51,911 bases of DNA, taken from positions 1 through 51,911 of the forward strand of contig JABHZQ010000007.1 in the NCBI GenBank assembly GCA_018656555.1. The letters run 5' to 3'. Every line of letters begins with the position of its first letter. The first letter of the stretch is position 1. The notes under the pieces were generated by a model that was given only the letters and a program-made list of their open reading frames with translations, was not told the DNA's origin and ran no database searches. Source of the DNA: an archaeon (GTDB lineage: Archaea; Nanobdellota; Nanobdellia; SCGC-AAA011-G17; GW2011-AR17). Shown here piece after piece: positions 8,530 through 17,067 of this stretch. The position numbers and the translations under genes are program-made.

Positions 8530-8966
8530 TATAATGCTTTGACATATTCTCTAATACGTGCAACTATTGAAGGTAGTAAAAACTTTTCAATTTTTTCCTG
8601 AAATATTACTGAGATTTCTTCTTTTTCGTGAACTCGGTAGGTATTTTTGTATTTTTCAATAAAGTACATATCTCTTAATCTTTTTAATTGCCTTCGGATG
8701 TTAGAACTAGCTATTCCGTTTAATGGTAATTTATTATCTTTTCTTGACTGTATTACTTGTGTTCTTATCTCTTCACTTGTTAAATCTGATTTTGAATCAA
8801 GAAGTATTTGAAAAATATCAACAATTACATCCCTTGAATCTCCAGGTTGGAGTAATCCAGTCGACAAACAGACCTTTCTTATTAAATCTCTTCTTGACAT
8901 TTCATAAGGTTTTTCATATTTCCTTAGAGTCAATTCGGAAAGAGGAACATCTCTTGATACTTTCAT
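8529..8966 (-). CDS. Winged-helix DNA-binding protein
   Basis: About 145 residues from the ATG at 8966 (MKVSRDVPLSELTLRKYEKPYEMSRRD). The open frame runs further upstream to 9128, but that part is a low-complexity translation through the TATA-like element GGTATTTAAATTAC (8986-8999), so I take the internal ATG. The central segment DLTSEEIRTQVIQSRKDNKLPLNGIASSNIRRQLKRLRDMYFIEKYKNTYRV is a clear helix-turn-helix plus wing. Similar proteins are common in DPANN genomes as presumed transcription regulators. It precedes and touches the methyltransferase gene. Confidence 0.72.
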   Translation of the reverse strand: MKVSRDVPLSELTLRKYEKPYEMSRRDLIRKVCLSTGLLQPGDSRDVIVDIFQILLDSKSDLTSEEIRTQVIQSRKDNKLPLNGIASSNIRRQLKRLRDMYFIEKYKNTYRVHEKEEISVIFQEKIEKFLLPSIVARIREYVKAL

Positions 8967-9004
8967 GTATAAGGTAAAGAAATAGTAATTTAAATACCTT
9001 TTTG

Positions 9005-10135
9005 TTATATAGCAACTGCTTCTGCTATTGCTGTTGCAAAAACTGGTTGTGATGAAAAGAGCATTGTAAACAAAATAGCTCCTATTACCAACAAGATAGT
9101 TAGTGTTATTATTAAAGAAATTAAACACCAGATACCTTGTTTAAATCCATACTTCATTCCAATTAGTATTGGGGGGATGGCAAGTAATAATAACGAAATG
9201 AGTATGGTTATTAAGACAAAGAATAATGCAAATATATCGTCGTACCTGTATCCTATTAGATTGTGTAGGTTTGTTAGTAAATATGCAACAACTAACCAGA
9301 GTAATGATAATACCAAACCAAAAATTGAACCAAATAATACTGATTTTTTCATTTTCTTTTCTTTGATTCCAGTTTTAATTCCATATACTGCTGCTAATAA
9401 AACTGCACCAACAAAAAATATACCTAAGATAACTTTCCACCAGTTGATTGCAAACCAAGAGTTAGCATATTTTCCAGTTACATGGAAAGATTCATGGGGA
9501 TCTAAAGCCCCTGTACTCTCAATGAAGTTTGAGTTTTTCATGTAAGGAGCGTAAGCCATCTCTTCTGAAATATCAAAAGTTCCTGCTGCAAGGTTTGATC
9601 TATAGTCAGTTTCTGTTGAACCACCTTGTAAGTATAAATCTTCAACAACATCAACTGAGACACTCATTGAGTGGATATCAGATTCACTCATAATTGATTC
9701 AAAGTCAAAATTAAAAACATCTCCTCTTTGTTCTGCATAGGATTCTGATTTATAGTAAATATAGAGATATATTGATTCCTGATCTTCTTCAGGTATATTT
9801 AATGTCATTAGAATAGATTCAGATAGTTCTTCTATTTCATAGTCTACATTTGCAAAGTCCCAATCATAATACCAGTAGTCTTCTCCTTCATCTTCTATGG
9901 AATATTTTTGAACAACACTTATAATTCTAAAATCTTGTCCAGGTATTTCAAATTCTATAGTATCTAGATTATCATCATAATTATCTAAAGTTATTTGGGC
10001 TAATACTGCTGCTTCTCCTTCTCCATCATATACAACATAATAATCATGAGTTTGGAATCCTGGTTCCCAAGCTAGTGCTGTTGTGAAAGGAATTAATAGT
10101 AACATTAGTAGTAATATTGAGAATAATTTTTTCAT
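9005..10135 (-). CDS. Secreted-domain membrane protein of unknown function
   Basis: 376 residues. A signal peptide (MKKLFSILLLMLLLIPFTTALA) leads to an extracytoplasmic beta-rich acidic domain (residues 23-225) and then four transmembrane helices at about 228-250, 264-290, 300-322 and 335-365. The layout, with an N-terminal outside domain followed by a helix bundle, resembles archaeal DUF2207-like or sensor-type proteins. No catalytic motif is evident. It overlaps the upstream membrane-anchored winged-helix gene by 4 bases, so the two are translationally coupled and probably act together as a signal-receiving pair; that is inference. Confidence 0.7.
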   Translation of the reverse strand: MKKLFSILLLMLLLIPFTTALAWEPGFQTHDYYVVYDGEGEAAVLAQITLDNYDDNLDTIEFEIPGQDFRIISVVQKYSIEDEGEDYWYYDWDFANVDYEIEELSESILMTLNIPEEDQESIYLYIYYKSESYAEQRGDVFNFDFESIMSESDIHSMSVSVDVVEDLYLQGGSTETDYRSNLAAGTFDISEEMAYAPYMKNSNFIESTGALDPHESFHVTGKYANSWFAINWWKVILGIFFVGAVLLAAVYGIKTGIKEKKMKKSVLFGSIFGLVLSLLWLVVAYLLTNLHNLIGYRYDDIFALFFVLITILISLLLLAIPPILIGMKYGFKQGIWCLISLIITLTILLVIGAILFTMLFSSQPVFATAIAEAVAI

Positions 10136-10704
10136 TTTTTAGACCTCCTATAGTCCAAGTATACAATAGTTACAATGATAATACACACAAAGATTAAGAA
10201 GAATAACCAGTAAGGGTTGTAAACTCCTTGAGAGAGAGTATTTACAGCTGTGTCTGCTACTGCTTCTTCAGCTGCTTCTTCCATTATTAACATTTCTTTT
10301 GTTCCTGTTAATTGTATTACAGGTTGGAATACTTTTAGTAGAGCAGTTCCTACTAAACCCACTAAACCAATTGGAATTATTTTCTTTAACGAATCTTTCC
10401 AATCAAATCCTTTAGGAGCTATGATAATAAGTTTTCTTGCAATAGAATATAATTCTACTTTCTTTCCCTTATCACTCCAAGCATGATCTTTTGTTTCAAC
10501 TAAACCTTGTTTTTTTAGATGGTTTAAGTTGTAGGTTACTGTGGAAATAGGAATATTAAGTTTCTTTGATAGATGTACTGGAGCTACCTTATCATGTTCT
10601 CCTAAATAGTCTAAAATCTTTCTTGATGTATCATTAGAAATTACATTAGCAAGATCTTTTGATTTCTTTTCATCGAGTGAAACTAGTATGTATTTATCTA
10701 CCAT
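10132..10704 (-). CDS. Membrane-anchored ArsR-type winged-helix regulator
   Basis: 190 residues. Residues 15-85 form a winged helix (SNDTSRKILDYLGEHDKVAPVHLSKKLNIPISTVTYNLNHLKKQGLVET). Two hydrophobic segments follow, at about 110-128 and 166-182, so the DNA-binding domain is tethered to the inner face of the membrane. The upstream TATA box (TTTATATATAA, 10,724-10,734) sits about 25 bases ahead of the ATG, giving a nearly leaderless transcript. The gene is coupled to the membrane protein that follows and divergent from the EamA-like gene, whose start carries a palindrome that is a candidate binding site. Confidence 0.8.
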   Translation of the reverse strand: MVDKYILVSLDEKKSKDLANVISNDTSRKILDYLGEHDKVAPVHLSKKLNIPISTVTYNLNHLKKQGLVETKDHAWSDKGKKVELYSIARKLIIIAPKGFDWKDSLKKIIPIGLVGLVGTALLKVFQPVIQLTGTKEMLIMEEAAEEAVADTAVNTLSQGVYNPYWLFFLIFVCIIIVTIVYLDYRRSKK

Positions 10705-10793
10705 AGGAATTGTAAAGATAAGGTTATATATAAAGGCTTTTTTAGGTTTAATCTGAGTTGAAGTTATTAGGAAAACATTAAAAACTCTTATAT

Positions 10794-10809
10794 ATTAAGT
10801 AAACTTAAT
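10794..10809. promoter_or_regulatory. Perfect palindrome over a start codon, candidate operator
   Basis: ATTAAGT-AA-ACTTAAT, two 7-base arms that are exact reverse complements with a 2-base centre, overlapping the first base of the EamA-like gene's ATG. Position and symmetry fit a dimeric winged-helix repressor. The divergent membrane-anchored regulator is the obvious candidate. AT-rich sequence makes chance palindromes more likely. Confidence 0.4.
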
Positions 10810-11239
10810 GAAGAATATGTCTTGGGTCTTGTATGCTGTACTGGCAATGGTAGGTTTTGGATTATTTAATTACTTTGTTAAATTGTCAGCAGGGAAAATT
10901 AATGTTCCTTTAGCTGTAGCAATTATTGCAGGTACTGCTTCAATTATTGGATTTATAGTATTTGGTTATTACAAATTTACTGGACATGAATTAGTATTTA
11001 CAACTCAAGGTTTGAAGTTTGCTATTTATGCAGGAATCTTCACTGCTTTGGCTGAATTATTTTATTATTTAATGTTCCTTAAGGATACTCCCCTTTCTAT
11101 TGGTTTACCTGCTGTTGTTGGAGGGACTGTTGTTATAGGTGTAGTTTTAGGATTTGTTTTTCTTCATGAAACATTGCCTTTGTTAAAAATTATAGGAGTA
11201 ATTGTTACTCTCATAGGGATTACTTTATTATCTATTTGA
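10808..11239 (+). CDS. EamA-domain (DMT superfamily) half-size transporter
   Basis: 143 residues with five hydrophobic helices. The pattern WVLYAVLAMVGFGLFNYFVKLSAGKINVPLAV and the C-terminal VVLGFVFLHETLPLLKIIGVIVTLIGITLLSI is a single EamA repeat, half of a normal ten-helix drug/metabolite transporter, so it probably works as a dimer. COG2510-like single-repeat proteins are common in archaea. A second ATG at 10,817 is possible. Substrate unknown. Confidence 0.82.
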   Translation: MKNMSWVLYAVLAMVGFGLFNYFVKLSAGKINVPLAVAIIAGTASIIGFIVFGYYKFTGHELVFTTQGLKFAIYAGIFTALAELFYYLMFLKDTPLSIGLPAVVGGTVVIGVVLGFVFLHETLPLLKIIGVIVTLIGITLLSI

Positions 11240-11240
11240 C

Positions 11241-14108
11241 TTATTCTAGAAGTATTGCAGGTTTCCCAGGCATTGCATTATTCTTCTTTGCTTCAGAAGA
11301 CTTTTCAGCTAATTCAACTGTAACTTTAGCATTGAATTCTTTTTCAAGTAATTTTATATTCTCTTTCATTGTTTCTAGATCGTCCTTTTGAGTTAGAACT
11401 ATCTCAGGGATTCTTTGAGGATTCTTTACTAGCATTGGAACTAACTTAGAAATATCCTTTCCATGTTCTTTATCTACTAATCCTTTAATCAATTCACCAA
11501 TATTCCTTGTCTTCTCCATTAGTTTTTTGAACTTTTTAATAAAGTCATACTTCCACTTGTAAGAAATTATTAGTTTGATCTCTTTTGGCTTGTCTACTTT
11601 GGCCAATTTCTTAACTTCATTGATATCACTGATCAAATTAGATAAAGTATCTTGTAAGAATTCTGCTTTTTGATCTATTTTCTTAGCATCAAACTTTGGC
11701 CAAGTGCTTAAAGAACAGAAATCCTTACTTAATTTAGACCAAAGCTCTTCTGCAAGGTGGGGTGCTACTGGACACAATAGTTTAATCCATCTTTCTACAA
11801 TATAATCATAAACAACTGCTAGCTCTTCTTTTGATAACCTTCTTTGAACTTTTTTCAATTCATTTGTTAAACCATAGACTACTGCAGTTCCATACTCTCT
11901 TAACTCCATGTTTTCAAGATGTTCTGTTGATTCTTGGATAGTTCTTTCAAACTTAGAGATAAAAGCTAATGAATTTGAAGGAAGTTTACCTTTTTTCCTC
12001 TCTTTTATTGCTGTTTCTAAATATTCATAGGTTTTACCTAGTATTCTTTTTACATTTTCTGCATCTTCATCTCTCCAATTAAAAGCTCCATCAAGTGTTG
12101 TTGATGTAGTCATGTAGAATCTAAAGACATCTGCAGAGAAATTAGTCTTAATATCTAGTAAAGTAATTACATTACCTTTTGATTTTGACATTTTCTGGCC
12201 TTCACTAGTTACAAATCCATGTAATGATATTTTCTTTGGCCAGTATTTCTCAGGGAATATACCTGCATGTGCAAATATGAAAAATGATAGGTGATTTGAC
12301 AGATGTGCTGTATAGGTATGTCTGTGATCATTAGGATACCAGTAATCAAATTCTGTTCTAAGTTCTTTTAGTGCTGCTTTAGATATCTTTGTTTCTTTAG
12401 CAACTTTGTCTACATCTCCTTTATCTAAGTAGACATAGTCAAAGAAAGACAAAGTTAGTTGATTAGGTTTTATTTTGTGTTTGTTGATTAGATTCTTTAT
12501 TATGTAAAAAGACATGTAGATTGTTGAATCACTTAGAGATTCTATGATCCACTCTTTGTTAAATGGTAAAGGTGTACCAATACCTCTTCTTCTTGCACAA
12601 GGTCTTTTGTCTAACCAGTCAAATGCATCATCAAACTGTTTTCTAGACTGTTTTGGGAAGAGTTCCATTTTTGAAAGACATTTCTTTGCCTTATCCTTCC
12701 ATCCTTTTGCATTAAAATCTAAGAACCATTGATCATTAAGTACAGAAACAACTACTTTTCCCCCACATCTACAATATGCTTCTCTGGAGGTTTCATACAT
12801 CAGATCTGCTTTTTTCTTTTTGATAAGTTCTTGTTTCATTAATTCTTTAGCTTTAGTTACTGTCATCCCAACATATTTACCACATTCTTTTGTAAGAACA
12901 CCTGAATGAAAACCTTCTTTGTAGATCAATTTTGTGGCTTCTTCTAGTTTTTCATCCTCTTGATCTTTTATTTTCATGATTTCAACTATTTTCTTAGCTG
13001 CAAAGTCTCCATATTTCTTTGTGGTTAGAATTCTAATTGGTTTTATTTTCTTAATCTTTTCTGGATCGAGGCCATATCTTTTACACAAGGCTTTGTCCTT
13101 TTGTAAATCTAATATTGCTACATAATCATAAGCTGAATCTGATGGTACTGAAGTTACTAGACCTGATCCTATATCTGGATTAGTGAATGTAGATGGTAGA
13201 ATTATTACTTCTCTTTCTATTCCAGGAGCTATTGCATACTTTCCAATTAATTCTTCTCCTTCTAAGTATCCCTTTGTTTCTAGTTTTGATTTTTGATTTG
13301 CTAATTTTTCATAACAAGGTTTTGACATAACCCATGTTTCTTTTTCTACTTTTACTTTTACATAGGTTGTATTTGGATTGACCCATAAGTTTGTTTGTCC
13401 ATAGATTGTTTCAGGTCTTAGTGTTGCTGCTACTAAGATTAAATCAGAATCTTTTAATTTGAATTTGAGCAATGTAAACTCTTGTTTTTCAACTGGTTTT
13501 GTATCTGCATCTTGGATATCATCTTCACCCACTGCATTGTCACAAGAAGGACAGAATAGAACAGGATAGCTTCCTTTTATTAGGTAGTTTTTCTCTTTAT
13601 ACTTATTAAATTGCCAAGTAATAAATTGTTGATAATCTTTATCTCCAGTTGTGAATCTTCTTGTCCAATCTATTCCTAGACCTAAACTAGCATATTCATC
13701 CATCATTTTAGGAATAAAGAATTTAACAATGTTCCAAGGGTCTTTGAATGACTTGATTGTTTTTTCTATCTCCTTTTCATTGGGGAGATAGTTTTTAACA
13801 TAACTCTTGTAAAGTTTTATTTTCTTTTCATCCCCTTTTTCTATAGCGGCTGAAATTCCAAGAACAGGTGTACCAGTGATATGAAATGCTAGAGGGAATA
13901 TTGTGTTGAACCCTTGCATTTTCTTATATCTAACATAGACATCTCCTTCTACTGCAGCCCTACCATGACCTATGTGTAGAGATCCAGAGATATATGGATA
14001 AGGAGTTGTGAAGAAGAATTTCTTTGATTTTGTTATTTTTGGTTCAAAGATCTTATCTTTTTTCCATTTTTTTTGCCATTTATCAGATAATTTCTGTAGG
14101 TCCACCAT
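11241..14108 (-). CDS. leuS: Leucyl-tRNA synthetase, archaeal type
   Basis: 955 residues, the usual archaeal/eukaryotic size. It attaches leucine to tRNA-Leu. The HIGH motif is at residues 45-48 (GSLHIGHGRA), a zinc knuckle starts at Cys186 (CPSC), the editing domain has LVAATLRPETIYGQTNLWV, and KMSKS is at residues 639-643 (EGQKMSKSKGN). The C-terminal anticodon-binding and tRNA-elbow domains are present through residue 955. The gene converges with the EamA gene (1-base gap). Confidence 0.97.
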   Translation of the reverse strand: MVDLQKLSDKWQKKWKKDKIFEPKITKSKKFFFTTPYPYISGSLHIGHGRAAVEGDVYVRYKKMQGFNTIFPLAFHITGTPVLGISAAIEKGDEKKIKLYKSYVKNYLPNEKEIEKTIKSFKDPWNIVKFFIPKMMDEYASLGLGIDWTRRFTTGDKDYQQFITWQFNKYKEKNYLIKGSYPVLFCPSCDNAVGEDDIQDADTKPVEKQEFTLLKFKLKDSDLILVAATLRPETIYGQTNLWVNPNTTYVKVKVEKETWVMSKPCYEKLANQKSKLETKGYLEGEELIGKYAIAPGIEREVIILPSTFTNPDIGSGLVTSVPSDSAYDYVAILDLQKDKALCKRYGLDPEKIKKIKPIRILTTKKYGDFAAKKIVEIMKIKDQEDEKLEEATKLIYKEGFHSGVLTKECGKYVGMTVTKAKELMKQELIKKKKADLMYETSREAYCRCGGKVVVSVLNDQWFLDFNAKGWKDKAKKCLSKMELFPKQSRKQFDDAFDWLDKRPCARRRGIGTPLPFNKEWIIESLSDSTIYMSFYIIKNLINKHKIKPNQLTLSFFDYVYLDKGDVDKVAKETKISKAALKELRTEFDYWYPNDHRHTYTAHLSNHLSFFIFAHAGIFPEKYWPKKISLHGFVTSEGQKMSKSKGNVITLLDIKTNFSADVFRFYMTTSTTLDGAFNWRDEDAENVKRILGKTYEYLETAIKERKKGKLPSNSLAFISKFERTIQESTEHLENMELREYGTAVVYGLTNELKKVQRRLSKEELAVVYDYIVERWIKLLCPVAPHLAEELWSKLSKDFCSLSTWPKFDAKKIDQKAEFLQDTLSNLISDINEVKKLAKVDKPKEIKLIISYKWKYDFIKKFKKLMEKTRNIGELIKGLVDKEHGKDISKLVPMLVKNPQRIPEIVLTQKDDLETMKENIKLLEKEFNAKVTVELAEKSSEAKKNNAMPGKPAILLE

Positions 14109-14114
14109 TGTGAT

Positions 14115-14543
14115 TTAAAAAGAAAAGATTGTTTTTAAAGTTTTCTTTAATTTCTTCCTGAAGATATAGACTGTTGCAATAGGAATTACCAGCAATGTCC
14201 ATAACCAAGAATAATCCTTGCCTATTTTTAGTGCTCCAAGGTTTAATCTTGAATCTGATTCTTTATCTATTGTTATTTTAATTGAATTGGCTATTCCTAA
14301 CCCCTGGATATCTTGTATTTCGTAGATGTATATTTCTTCTGAAAAATCTTCAGTAAGGTTTAGTTTTATTTTTTCATTAGGGCTTAGTTCAAATCTTTCT
14401 TCATAACTTCCAGACTTTACTATATAGTCTGCTTTTTCATCTATATTGTTTATTACTAAAAAATCAGAGGTTACAGTTGTTGGTGTTACTGCTAGTGCTG
14501 ACACAGAAGGGAGTAATAATAAAAAAAGTAAAAAATATTTCAT
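14115..14543 (-). CDS. Secreted beta-domain protein with C-terminal membrane anchor
   Basis: 142 residues. A signal peptide (MKYFLLFLLLLPSVSALA) precedes a single beta-sandwich-like domain (residues 19-105) and a C-terminal transmembrane helix (WLWTLLVIPIATVYIF) with a basic end. It looks like a small surface protein of type I topology. It overlaps the following DUF1016-like gene by 4 bases and lies 6 bases from LeuRS on the same strand. No family recognised. Confidence 0.65.
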   Translation of the reverse strand: MKYFLLFLLLLPSVSALAVTPTTVTSDFLVINNIDEKADYIVKSGSYEERFELSPNEKIKLNLTEDFSEEIYIYEIQDIQGLGIANSIKITIDKESDSRLNLGALKIGKDYSWLWTLLVIPIATVYIFRKKLKKTLKTIFSF

Positions 14544-14797
14544 TTTTTCTCCCTTAAGGTGTGTACTTGGTGGTTTCTGTAATAGTCATAACTTATTTCT
14601 AGTATTGATTGGTTGACTTCAAGATCTTTACTTAACTTAGTCATTATTTTTTTCAAATTCTTTGAAGAAAGCTCTTTTAATTCAAATCCAATCTCCCAAT
14701 ACATTGTTTCTAGGTTTTCTCTTAAGGAAAACGTTAATTCAACTTCTGTTTTGTTTATTATTCTTCTTATATTTTCAAGTAATATATCATAGTACAT
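14540..14797 (-). CDS. Small DUF1016-N-like protein
   Basis: 85 residues. ENLETMYWEIGFELKELSSKNLKKIMTKLSKDL and the later YDYYRNH echo the N-terminal domain of YhcG/DUF1016 proteins (LYWEIGK ... LSKDL ... FY), usually fused to a PD-(D/E)XK nuclease. Here only the N-terminal helical domain is present. This may be a stand-alone remnant or simply a similar helical protein. It sits one base from the lamin-tail protein gene and overlaps the next gene. Confidence 0.55.
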   Translation of the reverse strand: MYYDILLENIRRIINKTEVELTFSLRENLETMYWEIGFELKELSSKNLKKIMTKLSKDLEVNQSILEISYDYYRNHQVHTLREKK

Positions 14798-14798
14798 T

Positions 14799-15980
14799 TT
14801 ATGTGCTCTCCATACTTGTTACTGTTATTATCCCATTGTAGTCTCCAGGTGTTGCCTCTCTAGGTACTGTTATCTTGAATAGAAGTTCTTCATTGGTATT
14901 AGGAAGTACATCTAAGTCTAGTAGTGGATTTGTGCTTAAAGGCAACCAAATATCATTAAAGACTTCTAGATTTTCTATAGATATATTATAACTGTTTGAT
15001 ACTAAATCTGTTCCTCCAACTTCTAAATCTACTACTACATTTCCAGTATTTGTTATTTGTAGGTTTGTCTCTTGTTGTTCATTTACATTTAGTTCAAAGT
15101 CTAGAGATGAAGTGTTTATTATTGTACTAATAATTCCTAGATATTCAAAAGAGGTTAGTTCTGAATCACAGTAGGTGTTATCACAGATGGTTATGTTTAC
15201 TGTATATTCTTGTGCAAGATCATAAGTTTGCATTTCAAAACTTAGATTACTTGATGTAAAGTTGTAAGTATTGTTATTTACCTCTAAGAATATTTGGTCT
15301 ACATCTCCTTCATGGTCTTCATAGTCTATATTTAGATTGATTTCTTTTGGTAGATCTATGTTTGGTAAGACTTGAACTCCTTCATCTAAAGAGTCATCTG
15401 TTAGGAAAGTTATTCCAGTTAGGTTTGGAGGGGAGTTGGCTACGGTTAGATGTATTTCTACTTCTCCATCTGATGGTTCTGTTGTTGTGAAGATTCCATT
15501 TCCAGGTGTTGCAGGACCTTCTTCCCATTCAGTTAAGGAAAGCCTTTGTATTGAGTTTCCTCCATCTCCTCCAAATGATTCATTGTAAGAAATAATCTCA
15601 CTATAAGTTCCATTCAAAATAATTGTGTCTTCTGGAGTTAGAGAGAATGAACCATCTGCACCTTGATAGGGTTCGTCCCATATTCCATTGTTATTTCCCC
15701 AATAAGATTCAAAAGAGTCAGTGTCTTCATCCTCACCATCAAGAAGTTCTCTTGCTATGATAACATACTCATCAGGTTCTATGGTTATATCATCAAAATT
15801 ACTTCCATCTAAGGTGTAGTCTGAAAGGTTGACTGCTTCATTACCTGAGTTGTATAGTTCTATCCATTCTCCATCTGGATCTGAGATATCAGGGGAGTGC
15901 ATTATCTCAGTGATGTAGATGTTGGCTGTGGCTAGGGGGATAAAGAGTAGGAGTAAGGGTAAGATCAATAGTTTTTTCAT
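14799..15980 (-). CDS. Secreted lamin-tail-domain (LTD) protein
   Basis: 393 residues. A signal peptide (MKKLLILPLLLLFIPLATA) is followed at once by a lamin tail domain: YITEIMHSPDISDPDGEWIELYNSGNEAVNLSDYTLDGS ... EPDEYVIIAREL, matching the 'EI...GEWIELYN' signature. After it come two or three Ig-like beta domains with many Asn-rich N-glycosylation sequons. No C-terminal membrane helix is present, so it is either released or held by other surface proteins. LTD proteins are often found on microbial surfaces; the ligand is unknown. Confidence 0.82.
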   Translation of the reverse strand: MKKLLILPLLLLFIPLATANIYITEIMHSPDISDPDGEWIELYNSGNEAVNLSDYTLDGSNFDDITIEPDEYVIIARELLDGEDEDTDSFESYWGNNNGIWDEPYQGADGSFSLTPEDTIILNGTYSEIISYNESFGGDGGNSIQRLSLTEWEEGPATPGNGIFTTTEPSDGEVEIHLTVANSPPNLTGITFLTDDSLDEGVQVLPNIDLPKEINLNIDYEDHEGDVDQIFLEVNNNTYNFTSSNLSFEMQTYDLAQEYTVNITICDNTYCDSELTSFEYLGIISTIINTSSLDFELNVNEQQETNLQITNTGNVVVDLEVGGTDLVSNSYNISIENLEVFNDIWLPLSTNPLLDLDVLPNTNEELLFKITVPREATPGDYNGIITVTSMEST

Positions 15981-16060
15981 TTTATCACCAAGTCTTTTTT
16001 TGATCGTATTTTTAAAAAGAGTTTATGAGAAAAAGCTGAAGGATTTTCAGGTAAGACCAA

Positions 16061-16074
16061 AAAGTATAAAAAAG
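16061..16074 (+). promoter_or_regulatory. TATA box of tRNA-Arg
   Basis: AAGTATAAAAAAGG about 27-38 bases ahead of the tRNA 5' end, the expected archaeal TBP-site distance. Confidence 0.55.
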
Positions 16075-16099
16075 GCTAATTTCTTTGTTTTCATTATAT

Positions 16100-16174
16100 G
16101 GGCCCGTAGCTCAGCTTGGATAGAGCGCTAGCCTTCTAAGCTAGAAGTCGTGGGTTCGAATCCCTCCGGGCCCG
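16100..16174 (+). tRNA. tRNA-Arg (anticodon TCT)
   Basis: 75 bases forming a full cloverleaf. The 7-bp acceptor stem GGGCCCG/CGGGCCC has discriminator G. The anticodon stem CTAGC/GCTAG has loop CTTCTAA, giving TCT. The T loop is TTCGAAT. The T stem has one T-T mismatch. No intron and no encoded CCA. Confidence 0.95.
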
Positions 16175-16195
16175 TATTTTTTCTTTTTAGATAAA

Positions 16196-16205
16196 TTTTT
16201 AAATA
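16196..16205 (+). promoter_or_regulatory. TATA box of the sigma-like gene
   Basis: TTTTTAAATA 21-30 bases ahead of the ATG at 16,226. This shows an archaeal promoter driving the bacterial-type sigma gene, with a nearly leaderless message. Confidence 0.5.
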
Positions 16206-16225
16206 GATACTAAAAAAGTTATTTT

Positions 16226-16894
16226 ATGATAACTACAGATCAAGACCATTTTTCAAGACATCCCATACTTCCAGATAGTGAGGTCTATAGTTTATTAACA
16301 AGTGCTCAAGATGGAGATGGATACGCAAGAAACAGACTGATTCAATGCCATTATAAGTTAGTTAAAGGTTTGGCAAGAAGATATGCCCTAGGGCTTGGTG
16401 TAGATGAGCCAGATCTTATTTCAAGAGGATTAGAGATTGTTAATAGAAGTATAACGGCTTATGATGGAGCACAGGGTGTACCATTTCCTAGTTATTTAAC
16501 AAAAAATGTTGCTAGAGGTTTATCCTCATTAGCTAAAGCAGAAAGAAAAAAAAGAATGCCAGTTGATAGAGATCAAGTGGGTGATGATGGTTCTTGGCTT
16601 GAAAATATTACAGAAGATGATAGCGCTAATCAAGAAATGAGATTATATCAAGAAAGGTTGGTAGCTATTATGCCTAGATTTTTAGGAAACCTTGTTGATT
16701 CGGGTTTATTAGCAGCAGACTATGCAGAAGCATTAAGTATGCGATATGGCTTAGATGGAAAACCCCAACATACTAATGCAGAGATAGATGCTTACTTTGG
16801 TATGTCAAAGGGTTGGGCAAGGGTAACTTTAAGTAGATGCTTATCAGAAATAGGTCCAAAGTTAGAAGGTAAGGGTCTAGACGATTTCTTATAA
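16226..16894 (+). CDS. Bacterial-type sigma-70 family protein
   Basis: 222 residues. Residues 26-112 match sigma-70 region 2: AQDGDGYARNRLIQCHYKLVKGLARRYA, then EPDLISRGLEIVNRSITAYDGAQGVPFPSYL, the counterpart of the 'DLIQEGNIGL...FDP..GF.FSTYA' core-binding and -10 recognition segment. Residues 165-210 match region 4, with MRYGLDGKPQHTNAEIDAYFGMSKGWARVTLSRCL as the helix-turn-helix. Region 1.1 is absent and region 3 is reduced to an acidic linker. Archaea use TBP/TFB and do not normally encode sigma factors. Key aromatic residues of region 2.3 look partly altered, so it may have been recruited as a DNA-binding regulator. It sits between two tRNA genes. Confidence 0.85.
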   Translation: MITTDQDHFSRHPILPDSEVYSLLTSAQDGDGYARNRLIQCHYKLVKGLARRYALGLGVDEPDLISRGLEIVNRSITAYDGAQGVPFPSYLTKNVARGLSSLAKAERKKRMPVDRDQVGDDGSWLENITEDDSANQEMRLYQERLVAIMPRFLGNLVDSGLLAADYAEALSMRYGLDGKPQHTNAEIDAYFGMSKGWARVTLSRCLSEIGPKLEGKGLDDFL

Positions 16895-16905
16895 TAACAA
16901 CAAAT

Positions 16906-16914
16906 CTTATAAAT
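16906..16914 (+). promoter_or_regulatory. TATA box of tRNA-Cys
   Basis: CTTATAAAT 25-33 bases ahead of the tRNA-Cys 5' end. Confidence 0.55.
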
Positions 16915-16938
16915 CAAAAATTATTCTATTTTGTCTAT

Positions 16939-17010
16939 GCACCCGTGGCCAAGCGGCTAAGGCAAGTGGCTGCAACCCACTGATCCCCAGTTCGAGTCTG
17001 GGCGGGTGCT
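16939..17010 (+). tRNA. tRNA-Cys (anticodon GCA)
   Basis: 72 bases. Acceptor stem GCACCCG/CGGGTGC with discriminator T, the identity base for cysteine. Anticodon stem AGTGG/CCACT with loop CTGCAAC gives GCA. T arm CCCAG-TTCGAGT-CTGGG pairs fully. No intron and no encoded CCA. A T-rich run follows directly. Confidence 0.95.
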
Positions 17011-17067
17011 TTTTTAACATAATAAATTCTAGAATCAAATTAAAATAAAAGAAAAAAAATAGAAAGT

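Noticed and set aside
8967-9128. N-terminal extension of the winged-helix protein before the ATG at 8966
   Set aside because: The extension is Asn/Tyr/Phe low complexity, crosses a TATA-like element and runs into the next gene's end.
16100-17010. Integration of a mobile element at tRNA-Arg or tRNA-Cys carrying the sigma gene
   Set aside because: I find no repeated 3' tRNA end or integrase gene nearby; both tRNAs are complete.
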